The notes below the pieces were generated by a model. The model had not been told where the DNA came from and made no database searches. It saw only the letters and a program-made list of their open reading frames with translations. Source: an uncultured Chromatiaceae bacterium (GTDB lineage: Bacteria; Pseudomonadota; Gammaproteobacteria; Enterobacterales; Alteromonadaceae). Taken from it: a stretch of 25,300 nucleotides of DNA. The stretch spans positions 1-25,300 of the forward strand of contig CALJUX010000003.1 in assembly GCA_937978655.1 (NCBI GenBank). Reading direction: 5' to 3'. Every line of letters starts with the position of its first letter. Position 1 is the first letter of the stretch. A program made the translations under genes and the position numbers. Below, one piece after another: positions 1 to 7,506 of the stretch.

Positions 1-13
1 CGAGGTGGATCAT
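1..13 (-). CDS. dptH: Start of probable dptH (partial, runs off the left edge)
   Basis: Only an ATG and about three further codons are inside the window, preceded on the minus strand by a GAGGTG ribosome binding site. The assignment rests on context: dptH conventionally follows dptG, and this is the first well-placed start after the dptG stop, 36 bases downstream. DptH is the large ATPase/helicase-like component of the Dpt restriction complex. Nothing in the few visible codons can confirm it. Confidence 0.4.
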
Positions 14-49
14 AACACCTCTAATCAGATGGCCAAATTCAGTGTGCCA

Positions 50-1321
50 CTACAAACTCAAGCGCTCAACATTACCCAGTCGTTCATAAAACTCAACCAA
101 GGCACCTTGGCTTTCCCGGTCGAAAAATACACCACGCTTTTGAAACTCAATCAGTAACTCGTGTAAACGCAATTTACCTCGCTCGCCAATTGAAAGATTG
201 GTTAGCAACAATAAGTATTCCTGGTCAATCACAAAGACCTTACCTGCACTGCCTCGAGTACGAGTGAAGTTTTCACATAACGCTGATTTGGTGAAGTTGA
301 TAAAAGCTTTTCCGGGGCCTTCGCGTGATTGTTTTTTGCCAAACTGCAGCTTGGATAAACTGAGTAATTCTGCCAGAGCTTCATCTAATGTTGTAATGTC
401 TGCAGAAGTAAAATTAAGGTCTCTCTCTTTGGCAAAATCGTCAGCATAAGTCTCGAGCTTACTCACTTCACCGTCAGTTATCTGTTGATACAAGGCCCAG
501 AGCGGAACTATCCCTCGCTCTTTCTCTTGTAAAGACTCGTTCATTGCTAAAACAGGAAATAAATATTCAATCCGCTCATATACTTGCTTGCAACCTCTTT
601 GCTGCAACATGCTACGTTCTTTGCTAGCTCTCTCGGTATCAAGAATAAAGTAGCAATCTTTTAGCTTTTGTGGCTCGCCTTCCTTCCAACTGTTTATCCA
701 CAACGCCATTTGAGTGGTATAAATAAACACATAAAACCGTAAGAAGTGCGTTAGCTGTGCCAGAAAATAATGTTGTTTACTGAGTAAGTAGTGCAAATCA
801 TCTTTAAATACCTTAGCCAACGGCGGAAGGTAAGGTACTAACATTACGTCTTCAGCTGCATAAGTTTCCGGCTTAAATTCCGCTTGAAAAGCAGTGCGAA
901 TTTCCTTCTCAATAAAGTTCAGCTTCGCATTGGCGGCTGGCGTCAAATGCAAATCACCCAGCAATGTCATCAATACATTAACGATACGGTTTGCTGGCGC
1001 AGGGTTTGCGTCTTCAGCCCAACTGCCGCTAAAAATCTGCATCTCAGGGGAAATATTCTTAATGCTTCGCTGCTTGAAATAGATTTTCTCAACCACGTCC
1101 CACATAGCAGGATCGCTCAATTTGCTTAGGAAGTGTTCTTTACAGCGCTGTTGAAACTGCGCGAGTTTCTTGTCATTTGCAGAAATCGAAAATAACTGGC
1201 CGACAAAGAAGCGGTTCACAATTTCCCAATCAAACTCGTTACTTTTATCGCTGCGGGCAGAGATAGGAAAATAGGTTGCTGCACTATTAATTTGAGGCGC
1301 TAAATTATCAGCTAGCGGCAT
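50..1321 (-). CDS. dptG: DNA phosphorothioation-dependent restriction protein DptG
   Basis: This 423-residue protein follows dptF directly and is called DptG from that position, its size and its general resemblance to the family; I see no catalytic motif in it. In Dnd/Dpt systems DptFGH is the restriction arm that attacks DNA lacking the sulfur backbone modification made by DndABCDE. The open frame extends upstream to 1357 inside dptF, but I place the start at the ATG at 1321: it lies 4 bases after the dptF stop and has AAGAGG nine bases upstream, giving an N-terminus MPLADNLAPQ. The tight spacing implies translational coupling with dptF. The gene is visibly AT-rich compared with the chromosome right of 3130, consistent with acquisition by transfer. 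Confidence 0.8.
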   Translation of the reverse strand: MPLADNLAPQINSAATYFPISARSDKSNEFDWEIVNRFFVGQLFSISANDKKLAQFQQRCKEHFLSKLSDPAMWDVVEKIYFKQRSIKNISPEMQIFSGSWAEDANPAPANRIVNVLMTLLGDLHLTPAANAKLNFIEKEIRTAFQAEFKPETYAAEDVMLVPYLPPLAKVFKDDLHYLLSKQHYFLAQLTHFLRFYVFIYTTQMALWINSWKEGEPQKLKDCYFILDTERASKERSMLQQRGCKQVYERIEYLFPVLAMNESLQEKERGIVPLWALYQQITDGEVSKLETYADDFAKERDLNFTSADITTLDEALAELLSLSKLQFGKKQSREGPGKAFINFTKSALCENFTRTRGSAGKVFVIDQEYLLLLTNLSIGERGKLRLHELLIEFQKRGVFFDRESQGALVEFYERLGNVERLSL

Positions 1322-1325
1322 CTTG

Positions 1326-2918
1326 TTATACCTCTTCAGCTTCAATGTAGTCATCATCCAGGCTGAACTTGTACTGTGCAGACTCTGAACTTATTAACAA
1401 CTCGCTGGATTCGCGGGCAATAAGGGCAATTTTGCTGGCGACTTCATTAAGCAGAATAACTGCACTACGGTCATTCTTACTCGGCCGATATCCGGCATTA
1501 ATCCGCTCGAGTAACTCAAACAGGTTGATGTTTACTTCAACAGCTAATACTTCTTCACCGACTTTCAGCTGTGCAATAAAAGCATTGGGTTTAACCGTCT
1601 TATTGGCTTTAATTGCTGCGATATCAGGCTTTATGTCAAGCTGTGCGGCTATCTTGTGGGTATCAAGTTGTGCTACCAAAAACTGCTTGTTAGAAAGTTG
1701 CGGTGCATTACGGTTGATATAGAGGCGCAGCGCGGATATCAGCTGTTTATTGTAAAAGGCTTTTAGTTTCTCCCGGCACGCTGGTGTGTCTTCATAAAAC
1801 ACATGCAAACGATAAACATCGAGATAGTCTTTTAGCAGGCGCTGCGCAAAATCTTGCTGAAACTGCTTAGGGAATTTAGCCGCTAATTCGCTATTTTTCA
1901 GTATGTAAAACAATCTGATATACGACTTTGGATTTTTAAGCTGAGGAAGGTCATATTTTTCCGCGACTTCAATACAAAACGTATCAAATTGCTCATTTTC
2001 CAGTTTAAGATCTACTGCCATTAAAAAGCGGTCTATCGCTTTTGTCCGTAATAATGCCGGGTCAAACTCAACCAACTTATCAGCCAGCTCATTATCACCA
2101 CCGCTAAACAGGTTATCGAACAAATAGCCCGCACCGGTAAGTAGTTGATAGACAAAATCTAACAACCCTCTGGCGGTAAGAAATTGATCTCGCACCAAGC
2201 GCGCTTTAAACAACAACTCAACGATAACGTCCTGAACCTCAGGTAAGCAAAGTAGGCGGTAATTTATTACCAGACGTTGGCTGTCAGCATCCAGCTGATT
2301 GGCGCTTTCTTGCTGAAAAGTTTTGAACAACAAAGAGTTGGCTGATGTTATACGGGCCAATATCTTGCGGGCAAAATCGGCCTGGATTCCGTTTGGGGTG
2401 ATTTGGAATTTCGGATAATCTTCAAAGTTAACGAAGGTAAAACCCGCCATTTGTGTCTTATCGTGCTGATAAGCTTTTATCGCTGATTTGAAAAGCGTAT
2501 TTCTCCCTTCTTGCTCATAATTCCCCAACATGCCGACATTGATGCCGACGACTAAAGAAAACTCACCTTGCTCAAATTCGTCAAACAGCTTATTCAGGGT
2601 TTGCACAGCATTTTCGTGTGGATCAAAACTGTGGGTGGCATCAAAGTGAAAGCGGACATGCTTACTCGCTTTCTTTTTAGATTGCACCAGTAATTCAGAC
2701 TTACCATCACCACTACTTCCGCATAAGAAGAACACTTGTCGCGGTGCGGTGTTTAATAAAGAAATAACGTCGTCAACCCTACGCTCAATCGGCATGGTGA
2801 CATACAAATCCATCTTGATTTGATCAAGCGGATTGTGCGGCTCAGTATATTTATTTTCAGTCGAAACTGCATAAGGCGAGGATTTAGAAAGTACTCCAAG
2901 AACTTCTCTAAGCCGCAT
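1326..2918 (-). CDS. dptF: DNA phosphorothioation-dependent restriction protein DptF (P-loop NTPase)
   Basis: A 530-residue protein recognised as DptF by its N-terminus (MRLREVLGVLSKSSPYAVST) and a Walker A motif GSSGDGKS at residues 67-74. The family is the NTPase subunit of the DptFGH restriction complex, which acts on DNA that lacks phosphorothioate marks at the host recognition sequence. The start at 2918 is supported by AAGGTAG about eight bases upstream. It is the first gene of a leftward operon with dptG (4 bases apart) and presumably dptH outside the window. It begins about 210 bases from the 3' end of tRNA-Arg, a classic island position, but no integrase lies in that gap. The modification genes dndBCDE are not on this side, so they must be left of dptH, elsewhere, or missing. 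Confidence 0.9.
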   Translation of the reverse strand: MRLREVLGVLSKSSPYAVSTENKYTEPHNPLDQIKMDLYVTMPIERRVDDVISLLNTAPRQVFFLCGSSGDGKSELLVQSKKKASKHVRFHFDATHSFDPHENAVQTLNKLFDEFEQGEFSLVVGINVGMLGNYEQEGRNTLFKSAIKAYQHDKTQMAGFTFVNFEDYPKFQITPNGIQADFARKILARITSANSLLFKTFQQESANQLDADSQRLVINYRLLCLPEVQDVIVELLFKARLVRDQFLTARGLLDFVYQLLTGAGYLFDNLFSGGDNELADKLVEFDPALLRTKAIDRFLMAVDLKLENEQFDTFCIEVAEKYDLPQLKNPKSYIRLFYILKNSELAAKFPKQFQQDFAQRLLKDYLDVYRLHVFYEDTPACREKLKAFYNKQLISALRLYINRNAPQLSNKQFLVAQLDTHKIAAQLDIKPDIAAIKANKTVKPNAFIAQLKVGEEVLAVEVNINLFELLERINAGYRPSKNDRSAVILLNEVASKIALIARESSELLISSESAQYKFSLDDDYIEAEEV

Positions 2919-2988
2919 ATTTTAGCTACCTTGTTGATTTAAAGCGGCTTTGCTACCGCTCCTTGGTAAACAATACGGATTTGAGATT

Positions 2989-3018
2989 ACCATAAAAGGT
3001 ACTGAGGGCAAGGGTCAA
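2989..3018 (-). promoter_or_regulatory. Candidate sigma70 promoter of the dpt operon
   Basis: On the minus strand TTGACC (3013-3018) and TATGGT (2989-2994) are separated by 18 bases, ahead of dptF with a leader of about 65 bases. The leader contains a short hairpin, AGCGG/CCGCT, around 2943-2960. The -10 is a moderate match; this is a reading by eye. Confidence 0.35.
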
Positions 3019-3064
3019 AATTTAGCTGAGAATACAGACACTAAATATACGAAAAGTCACGTCG

Positions 3065-3084
3065 TGGTCACCGTTTGGTCACCG
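3065..3084. repeat. Tandem pair of TGGTCACCG repeats, 11-bp period
   Basis: TGGTCACCG occurs at 3065-3073 and again at 3076-3084, one helical turn apart. Each copy contains the interrupted palindrome GGT-C-ACC. The pair lies between the tRNA terminator and dptF. It could be a protein-binding site, for example an arm-type integrase site left by island insertion or an operator for the dpt operon. Neither role is proven. Confidence 0.6.
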
Positions 3085-3089
3085 GGCAT

Positions 3090-3121
3090 AAAAAAACCAC
3101 TTGAGTTGCCTCTAAGTGGTT
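3090..3121 (-). terminator. Rho-independent terminator of tRNA-Arg
   Basis: Perfect 8-bp stem AACCACTT/AAGTGGTT (3095-3102 with 3114-3121) and an 11-base loop. Read on the minus strand it is followed by a run of T (complement of the A-run 3091-3096). It begins 9 bases after the tRNA 3' end. Confidence 0.85.
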
Positions 3122-3129
3122 GATTTATA

Positions 3130-3206
<77 letters not shown>

Positions 3207-3218
3207 GCAACGGCGGCC

Positions 3219-3247
3219 ATTGTATTGTGCGCGGCGGCGCTTGTCCA
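3219..3247 (-). promoter_or_regulatory. Promoter of tRNA-Arg
   Basis: On the minus strand TGGACA (3242-3247) and TACAAT (3219-3224) each match the sigma70 consensus at five of six positions and are exactly 17 bases apart. The -10 is followed by a GC-rich discriminator, as is usual for stringently controlled stable-RNA promoters, and the tRNA begins 12 bases later. Confidence 0.75.
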
Positions 3248-3372
3248 GCCGCAACAACCAGGGTTTTTCCTCTTTATCAATTGATTAGTCAAATTTTAAC
3301 CAATGGCGGCGCAGACGACATCACCGCAGTTTTGTGCTTATATCAATCAGCACTCTGCTACCGGAAATAGCT

Positions 3373-4227
3373 ATGCTGAAACCTCCATTCTGGTTTTGTC
3401 TGCTCAGTATGTCCTTGCTCCCCTGCCTAGCGGCGGACAATACGTTGTTGTGGCTGACCGAACATGCGCCGGACCGGACTTTGCAGGTGTTAGATATCAA
3501 TGACAGCACATTTCGTTTGCTGGCGCCGCAACTGCAACACCTGCAGGTGTTGCAACTGCAGGCCACCACACCGCAGGCGGCGAAACTGCTGCAAAGCAAA
3601 ACCAATGTCTGTGTCGGGAACAAACTGCCACTGCCGGAGCGCCGTGACTGGGGGCTGATCAGTCACCAGCCGCAGGTCATTTTTCCCGGCTTGCGGTTGT
3701 ATGTGCTGCAATCATCCGGCCTGGTGCCCTGGTTGCAGCAACTCGGCAGCCCGGCATTGCAGATGCAACGCCTGCTCAACAGCCATCAGCGTTTTAAACT
3801 GGGGTTTGCCGCCGGCCGCAGTTATGGCGACCAGCTGGATCGGCAGCTGCAAAACGCGGCCAATCAGCGCAATCTGTTTTCCCGGACCGGTCCTGACAAC
3901 GCCGGTGGTCTGTTGCAGATGTTCAGCCGCGGCCGCATCGATCTGCTGATTGAATATCCAAACGTGGTCGAACATTATCTGCAGCAACTGCCTGCGCCCC
4001 CCGCCGTGCTCAGTTTTGCGCTGGAAGAATCGCCGGCGATTTTACCCGGACACATTATTTGTTCCGACACACAACAAGGCCGGGCCTTGCTGAGCAGCCT
4101 GGATCAGGCGATCAGCATCCTGAGTAAACAACGGGTTTATCTGGATGCTCATTTGCGCTGGTTTTCAGCCGACTTACATGCAGAGCTGACAAGGCTGTAC
4201 AATACTACGTATGGTACAAATTTCTAA
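3373..4227 (+). CDS. Periplasmic solute-binding-protein-like protein
   Basis: A 284-residue exported protein with a signal peptide (MLKPPFWFCLLSMSLLPCLA, cleavage near 20-21). The C-terminal half resembles the second lobe of family 3 periplasmic binding proteins: LGFAAGRSYGDQLD, then a GGLLQMFSRGRIDLLIEYP stretch, as in the orphan binding-protein-like proteins of marine gammaproteobacteria. No permease or ATPase gene accompanies it, so it is probably not an ABC transporter subunit. The frame opens at 3334, but the ATG at 3373 has GGAAA upstream and starts exactly at the signal peptide. The rhodanese gene follows 23 bases later on the same strand, probably co-transcribed. The ligand is unknown. 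Confidence 0.7.
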   Translation: MLKPPFWFCLLSMSLLPCLAADNTLLWLTEHAPDRTLQVLDINDSTFRLLAPQLQHLQVLQLQATTPQAAKLLQSKTNVCVGNKLPLPERRDWGLISHQPQVIFPGLRLYVLQSSGLVPWLQQLGSPALQMQRLLNSHQRFKLGFAAGRSYGDQLDRQLQNAANQRNLFSRTGPDNAGGLLQMFSRGRIDLLIEYPNVVEHYLQQLPAPPAVLSFALEESPAILPGHIICSDTQQGRALLSSLDQAISILSKQRVYLDAHLRWFSADLHAELTRLYNTTYGTNF

Positions 4228-4250
4228 TATACACAACCGGAGTATTGCTG

Positions 4251-4592
4251 ATGAACCCTGTCAAATCTGTTTGTTTTGCCGCTTTACTGAGCTTATTCGC
4301 CTCGGGCAGTGCGCCGGTGCTAGCCGCTGAAAAGATCTGGATTGATGTGCGCAGCGCCGAAGAATATCAGGCCGGCCACCTGGCAGGTGCCGTGAATATT
4401 GTCCACACCGACATCGCCGCCAAAATCGCCACTGTCACTGCCGACAAAAACGCCGAGATCCAGCTGTACTGCCGCTCGGGCCGCCGTTCTGGTCTCGCAG
4501 AAGCAGAACTGAAAAAACTGGGATTTACCAATGTGCATAATGCCGGTGGGTATGAGGCGTTAAAAGCCGCACACCAAAGTCAGCCAGAATAA
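4251..4592 (+). CDS. Periplasmic single-domain rhodanese (PspE-like sulfurtransferase)
   Basis: A 113-residue protein with a signal peptide (cleavage near residue 26, VLA-A) followed by one rhodanese domain. The active-site loop CRSGRRS at 74-80 starts with the catalytic Cys74 that carries the persulfide. The IDVRSAEEYQAGHLAGAVNI stretch (31-50) is the typical N-terminal rhodanese signature. Size and export match PspE-type thiosulfate sulfurtransferases. The start is the ATG at 4251, eight bases after CCGGAG; an in-frame TTG at 4245 is too close to that site. The stop codon overlaps the A-run of the terminator serving the opposite-strand gene. Its physiological sulfur acceptor cannot be read from the sequence. 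Confidence 0.9.
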   Translation: MNPVKSVCFAALLSLFASGSAPVLAAEKIWIDVRSAEEYQAGHLAGAVNIVHTDIAAKIATVTADKNAEIQLYCRSGRRSGLAEAELKKLGFTNVHNAGGYEALKAAHQSQPE

Positions 4593-4615
4593 AAAAAGGC
4601 ACTCTGCCGAGTGCC
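4591..4615 (-). terminator. Rho-independent terminator of the PEP-CTERM gene
   Basis: Stem GGCACTC/GAGTGCC (4598-4604 with 4609-4615) and a 4-base loop. On the minus strand it is followed by seven T (complement of 4591-4597). The + strand side lacks a T-run, so termination of the rhodanese transcript here would be weak. Confidence 0.8.
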
Positions 4616-4637
4616 TGCTGTACCACACAATTGCCGC

Positions 4638-5459
4638 TTAACGTGCCAACAGCCGGCGCCGCCAGGTCAGGCCTGCCAGCCCAAGGCCCAGCAATGCCAG
4701 TCCGGCCGGTGCCGGGATCGGTCTGTTGGTCAGGCCGATCACGATGTTGTCAAACTCAGCCGCGACACCAAACGAGGTGAATTTAAAACTGGTGAAAGAC
4801 TCGCCGCTGAAAAACAGGTTCACATACACGTTGGAACCTGGTTGTTGCTGGTTACCTGTGGAGCCGCCGTTAGCTGTCAGTAATTCCTGACCGGTGATAG
4901 TGCGGATCAGGCCATTGGCGTTATAAAAATCCAGTTGGTTGTAGGTATCGATCGAACCAAAGTAAAAACCAAGGTAGTTGATTTCAACACCGGGCGGGAA
5001 TGCGCTGAGCAAGCCGGTATAGTCGATAGTGATCGACGACGGGGTAGAACCGCCGGGGCCTGGGGTAAAGCCATAACAGGTCGTGTCACCGGCAGGTGCT
5101 GCGGCCACCCCACCGGTACTGCCTTTTTGTACGCCCAGCGGATTTGAACCGGACGTGGCAATAGTGACACCTGAACCGGGTGCCAGCGTATTGATGGCGC
5201 AACCGCTGCTCATCCCAGGCACATTATAAGCGGTGCTGCCGGCAGCAAACCCCGGCATCTGGGTCGCCCCATCAAAGGTTTCAATGTAATAACCCGGTGG
5301 TAAGCCAGTGTTTGAGCCGGGAATAAACCGGCTGGTGAGCGCCGAACCGTCTGTTGCTGATCCACCGATGTAGTCGATCATTACAGACGCTTGCGCGGGC
5401 ACAACAGACAACAAACAACCTGCTGCAAGGCTTTTTAATAAAATGTTGGTTTTTTTCAT
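4638..5459 (-). CDS. PEP-CTERM sorting-domain exported protein
   Basis: A 273-residue exported protein. Residues 1-25 are a signal peptide (MKKTNILLKSLAAGCLL..., cleavage after PAQA). The mature part is rich in Gly, Thr, Ser and Asn, like other PEP-CTERM exopolysaccharide-associated proteins. The C-terminus is a PAPAGLALLGLGLAGLTW segment followed by WRRR-type basic residues, the variant PEP-CTERM anchor recognised and processed by exosortase (XrtA/EpsH) systems elsewhere in such genomes. The frame opens at 5510, but the ATG at 5459 has AAGGAGATAACG directly upstream and starts the signal peptide. No exosortase or polysaccharide gene is nearby, so it is an isolated sorted substrate. The mature domain was not recognised. 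Confidence 0.85.
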   Translation of the reverse strand: MKKTNILLKSLAAGCLLSVVPAQASVMIDYIGGSATDGSALTSRFIPGSNTGLPPGYYIETFDGATQMPGFAAGSTAYNVPGMSSGCAINTLAPGSGVTIATSGSNPLGVQKGSTGGVAAAPAGDTTCYGFTPGPGGSTPSSITIDYTGLLSAFPPGVEINYLGFYFGSIDTYNQLDFYNANGLIRTITGQELLTANGGSTGNQQQPGSNVYVNLFFSGESFTSFKFTSFGVAAEFDNIVIGLTNRPIPAPAGLALLGLGLAGLTWRRRLLAR

Positions 5460-5652
5460 CGTTATCTCCTTGCCTGATCCGAATTGAGTCAGTACAAGCT
5501 GAAAACGCATAAAGCATACCAGTCAGGCTAAGTGATTATTTTTTATACATTCAGTCAAAACAGGCCGACCGCAAAAACCAACAACCGTTAAATTAGCTGA
5601 CACTAATTTTTGTAATTTTAATATGAACATCACCTACACAATGCTAACAGCG

Positions 5653-6720
5653 TTACAGCGCGCTGTCGGGCTGCAGACATTGTAGCGTCTGCACAATTTT
5701 GTCTTCGGTCAGATTATCGGTGATAAACACCAGTTTGCAGCGCCGGTCCTGATCCGGCCATTCGGTCAAAAGGCCGGCCGGGTGCAATAAATGCTGCACC
5801 GCATGCACCACCAGCGGGCCGGGGAAACCCACCACGTTTAAAATCGCTTTGAGGCGCAACAGCTGCGGCCCCAGTTCCGGCATCAGCGCATCCAGCCACT
5901 GGTCGATTTGCGCCGCAGTGACCGGATGTTCCAGTACATAACAATAAGCGCGGATGCGGTCATTGTGACGGTTCAGGTCTACCGGTGTTGTACTCACCGG
6001 CTCAGCCCGCAGCAAACCTTGTTTGCCGCTGACGGGCGCAAAACTGAGCTTGTCTGTCGGCAACCAGCTGTGCAGTGGCGCGGTGGATTGCACCGGCTCG
6101 GCGTGGTCCAGCGCCAGTATCTCAGCAACCTGCGTCTGCCCTTGCAGCACCAGCTCAACCGGTGCTGTCGGATTCAGCGCCGACATCGCTGCGCGCGTCG
6201 CGGCTTGCTGGATGTCGCTTGCAAGGTCGGTTTTGCTCAGCAGCAACAAATCGGCCACCGCCACCTGCTTTTGTGCTTCCGGATGTGTGGCCAGCGTTCC
6301 GGCGCCGTTGACGGCATCCACCACAGTGACGGTGCCCTGCACGCGGTAACTGTCATACAGTTTGGGCGTATTGCTGATAATTTGCAGAATGGGCGTTGGC
6401 TCAGCGAGGCCGGTGGTTTCAATCACCACCCGGTCAAACTGACGCACGCCGTTGCGGGCAAAACGCCAGGTGGCGTCGCTTAAGGTTTTGGCCAAATCGC
6501 CACGAATAGTGCAGCAAATACAACCACTCGACAGCTCAACAATCTGCTCGTCACTGCTTTTGCTGACCAATAAATGGTCCAGGCTGGTTTCCCCAAATTC
6601 GTTGATGATAACCAGCGTGCGGCTGAATTCCGGCAACTGCACCAGCTGATTTAATAAGGTGGTTTTGCCACTACCAAGAAAACCAGTCAATAAAAGCAGT
6701 GGGATCCGTTCATTACGCAT
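5653..6720 (-). CDS. COG0523 / CobW-family GTPase, probable zinc metallochaperone
   Basis: A 355-residue G3E-family GTPase. It has the P-loop GFLGSGKTT at 13-21, the family metal-binding CICC at 67-70 (the CxCC hallmark of COG0523), ETTGLAEP at 101-108, an SKTDL guanine-specificity motif near 155, and a C-terminal CobW domain with an RAYCYVLEHP stretch. Members of this family insert metal into client enzymes; those under Zur control (ZigA/ZagA type) act during zinc starvation. The 13-bp palindrome GTGATAGTATCAC at 6754-6766, 33 bases upstream of the start, fits the Zur-box core GTnATAnTATnAC and supports a zinc role. The start has CGGAG at proper spacing. It is monocistronic, and no cobalamin or nitrile hydratase gene is nearby. 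Confidence 0.9.
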   Translation of the reverse strand: MRNERIPLLLLTGFLGSGKTTLLNQLVQLPEFSRTLVIINEFGETSLDHLLVSKSSDEQIVELSSGCICCTIRGDLAKTLSDATWRFARNGVRQFDRVVIETTGLAEPTPILQIISNTPKLYDSYRVQGTVTVVDAVNGAGTLATHPEAQKQVAVADLLLLSKTDLASDIQQAATRAAMSALNPTAPVELVLQGQTQVAEILALDHAEPVQSTAPLHSWLPTDKLSFAPVSGKQGLLRAEPVSTTPVDLNRHNDRIRAYCYVLEHPVTAAQIDQWLDALMPELGPQLLRLKAILNVVGFPGPLVVHAVQHLLHPAGLLTEWPDQDRRCKLVFITDNLTEDKIVQTLQCLQPDSAL

Positions 6721-6753
6721 AAAAACTCCGGGGCAGTGACAGGCAAAAACAAC

Positions 6754-6766
6754 GTGATAGTATCAC
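6754..6766 (-). promoter_or_regulatory. Zur-box-like operator upstream of the COG0523 GTPase
   Basis: A perfect inverted repeat GTGATA-G-TATCAC. It matches the enterobacterial Zur core GTTATAnTATAAC except for one symmetric change per half site, and such changes occur in known Zur targets. Its position ahead of a COG0523 GTPase is the expected one for a zinc-starvation gene. Zur itself is not in the window. Confidence 0.6.
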
Positions 6767-6832
6767 AAAATATCGATAGCCATGCCGCCGTTGCTGCAGC
6801 AATTTTTCCGCTGATATTGATTTATTTTTATT

Positions 6833-6861
6833 ATTGATAATCATTCGCATTTAGATATACT
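6833..6861 (+). promoter_or_regulatory. Fur box overlapping a sigma70 promoter
   Basis: The Fur-like site at 6833-6852 contains TGATAATCATT, 11 of 11 with the centre of the classical Fur consensus and about 14 of 19 overall. It covers a promoter made of TTGATA (6834-6839), a 16-base spacer and TATACT (6856-6861). This is the geometry of direct iron-dependent repression of the 36-residue membrane peptide gene at 6894. Confidence 0.75.
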
Positions 6862-6893
6862 GCTTATATCGAACTGTAATCAAGGAAAGCCGG

Positions 6894-7004
6894 ATGAACT
6901 TACGCAAAAAAATTGCGCCACTTGGCACCGTGGCACTGGTAACGCTGTTTTTAGTGCTGAATCAGCAATGTCAGTGGTTTCCGACGCAGGTCGTCAACGG
7001 CTGA
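6894..7004 (+). CDS. 36-residue Fur-regulated membrane peptide
   Basis: A short gene with ATG at 6894 and stop at 7002-7004, preceded by AAGGAAAG at good spacing. The product starts MNLRKKIAPLG, has one hydrophobic segment at about residues 11-23 (TVALVTLFLVLN) and a short tail with QCQWFPTQ. The basic N-terminus and single helix suggest a small inner-membrane protein with the C-terminus outside, or a signal-peptide-like leader. It lies about 30 bases downstream of a Fur-covered promoter and 34 bases ahead of the TPR-like gene at 7039, so both are probably one iron-repressed transcript. I do not recognise a family. Its authenticity rests on the promoter, ribosome site and spacing, not on homology. 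Confidence 0.55.
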   Translation: MNLRKKIAPLGTVALVTLFLVLNQQCQWFPTQVVNG

Positions 7005-7038
7005 GCCGGTTCTTCACGTCAGCGCAGCAGGAGGCATG

Positions 7039-7506
7039 ATGCATATTTGGCAACATTGGATGGAATTGGGCAATCAGGCGTATTTTTGCCAAAACTGGCG
7101 ACAGGCCCAGCATTGTTATCAGCAGGCGATGCAGGATGTCTGGCCGATCTGGCTGGAGAGTACTTTGGGCGCCGCTGCCGGCTCCGGCGCTTTGCAACGT
7201 CTGAGTGACGACGAACTCTGTTTACCCAGCTGCTGCCTGGTTGTCACTGTGCGCAACTTAGCCAACTGTTATCTTGCCGCCCATTTACCCGGCCGCAGCC
7301 GCGCCCTGCTCAAACAAACCCAGCGCTGGTTCTGCTGCGCGCTGCAACAACCGCTACTGCCGGCGGTGCTGCACGCCAGCCTGCTGAACCTGCAGGCCGA
7401 TCTACACGAGGCTTTATTGCACTGTGCGACAGACCCGCAGCCACAAGAGCAGAATCACATTGTCCGCAGCAGCTTTACAGCTGCGGCGGGCTCAACAGTT
7501 CATTAG
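7039..7506 (+). CDS. Cysteine-rich TPR-like protein, probably Fur-regulated
   Basis: A 155-residue soluble protein. The N-terminal part (HWMELGNQAYFCQNWRQAQHCYQQA) has the helix-turn-helix spacing of a tetratricopeptide repeat, and a second helical pair around 90-135 looks similar. It is unusually rich in Cys, Gln and Trp, with CLPSCC near residues 60-66 and WFCC near 98-101. Two adjacent ATGs (7036 and 7039) follow GGAGG; I take the second because it leaves a more usable spacing. It follows the 36-residue peptide gene and shares its Fur-box promoter. Its 3' end overlaps the converging gene at 7475 by 32 bases. No function is assigned; a role in handling iron or Fe-S under starvation is only a guess from context. 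Confidence 0.7.
   Translation: MHIWQHWMELGNQAYFCQNWRQAQHCYQQAMQDVWPIWLESTLGAAAGSGALQRLSDDELCLPSCCLVVTVRNLANCYLAAHLPGRSRALLKQTQRWFCCALQQPLLPAVLHASLLNLQADLHEALLHCATDPQPQEQNHIVRSSFTAAAGSTVH

Noticed and set aside
5590..5609. AAATTAG/CTAATTT inverted repeat downstream of the GTPase gene
   Set aside because: Short AT-only stem with no T-run in the leftward direction; too weak to call a terminator or operator.
5908..6483. 191-codon + strand frame opposite the COG0523 GTPase
   Set aside because: It is fully antisense to a gene with clear catalytic motifs, has no ribosome site and a composition typical of a high-GC shadow frame.
7464..7486. CCGCAGC/GCTGCGG hairpin at the overlap of converging genes
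   Set aside because: It lies inside both coding regions and lacks a T-run on either strand; not counted as a terminator.
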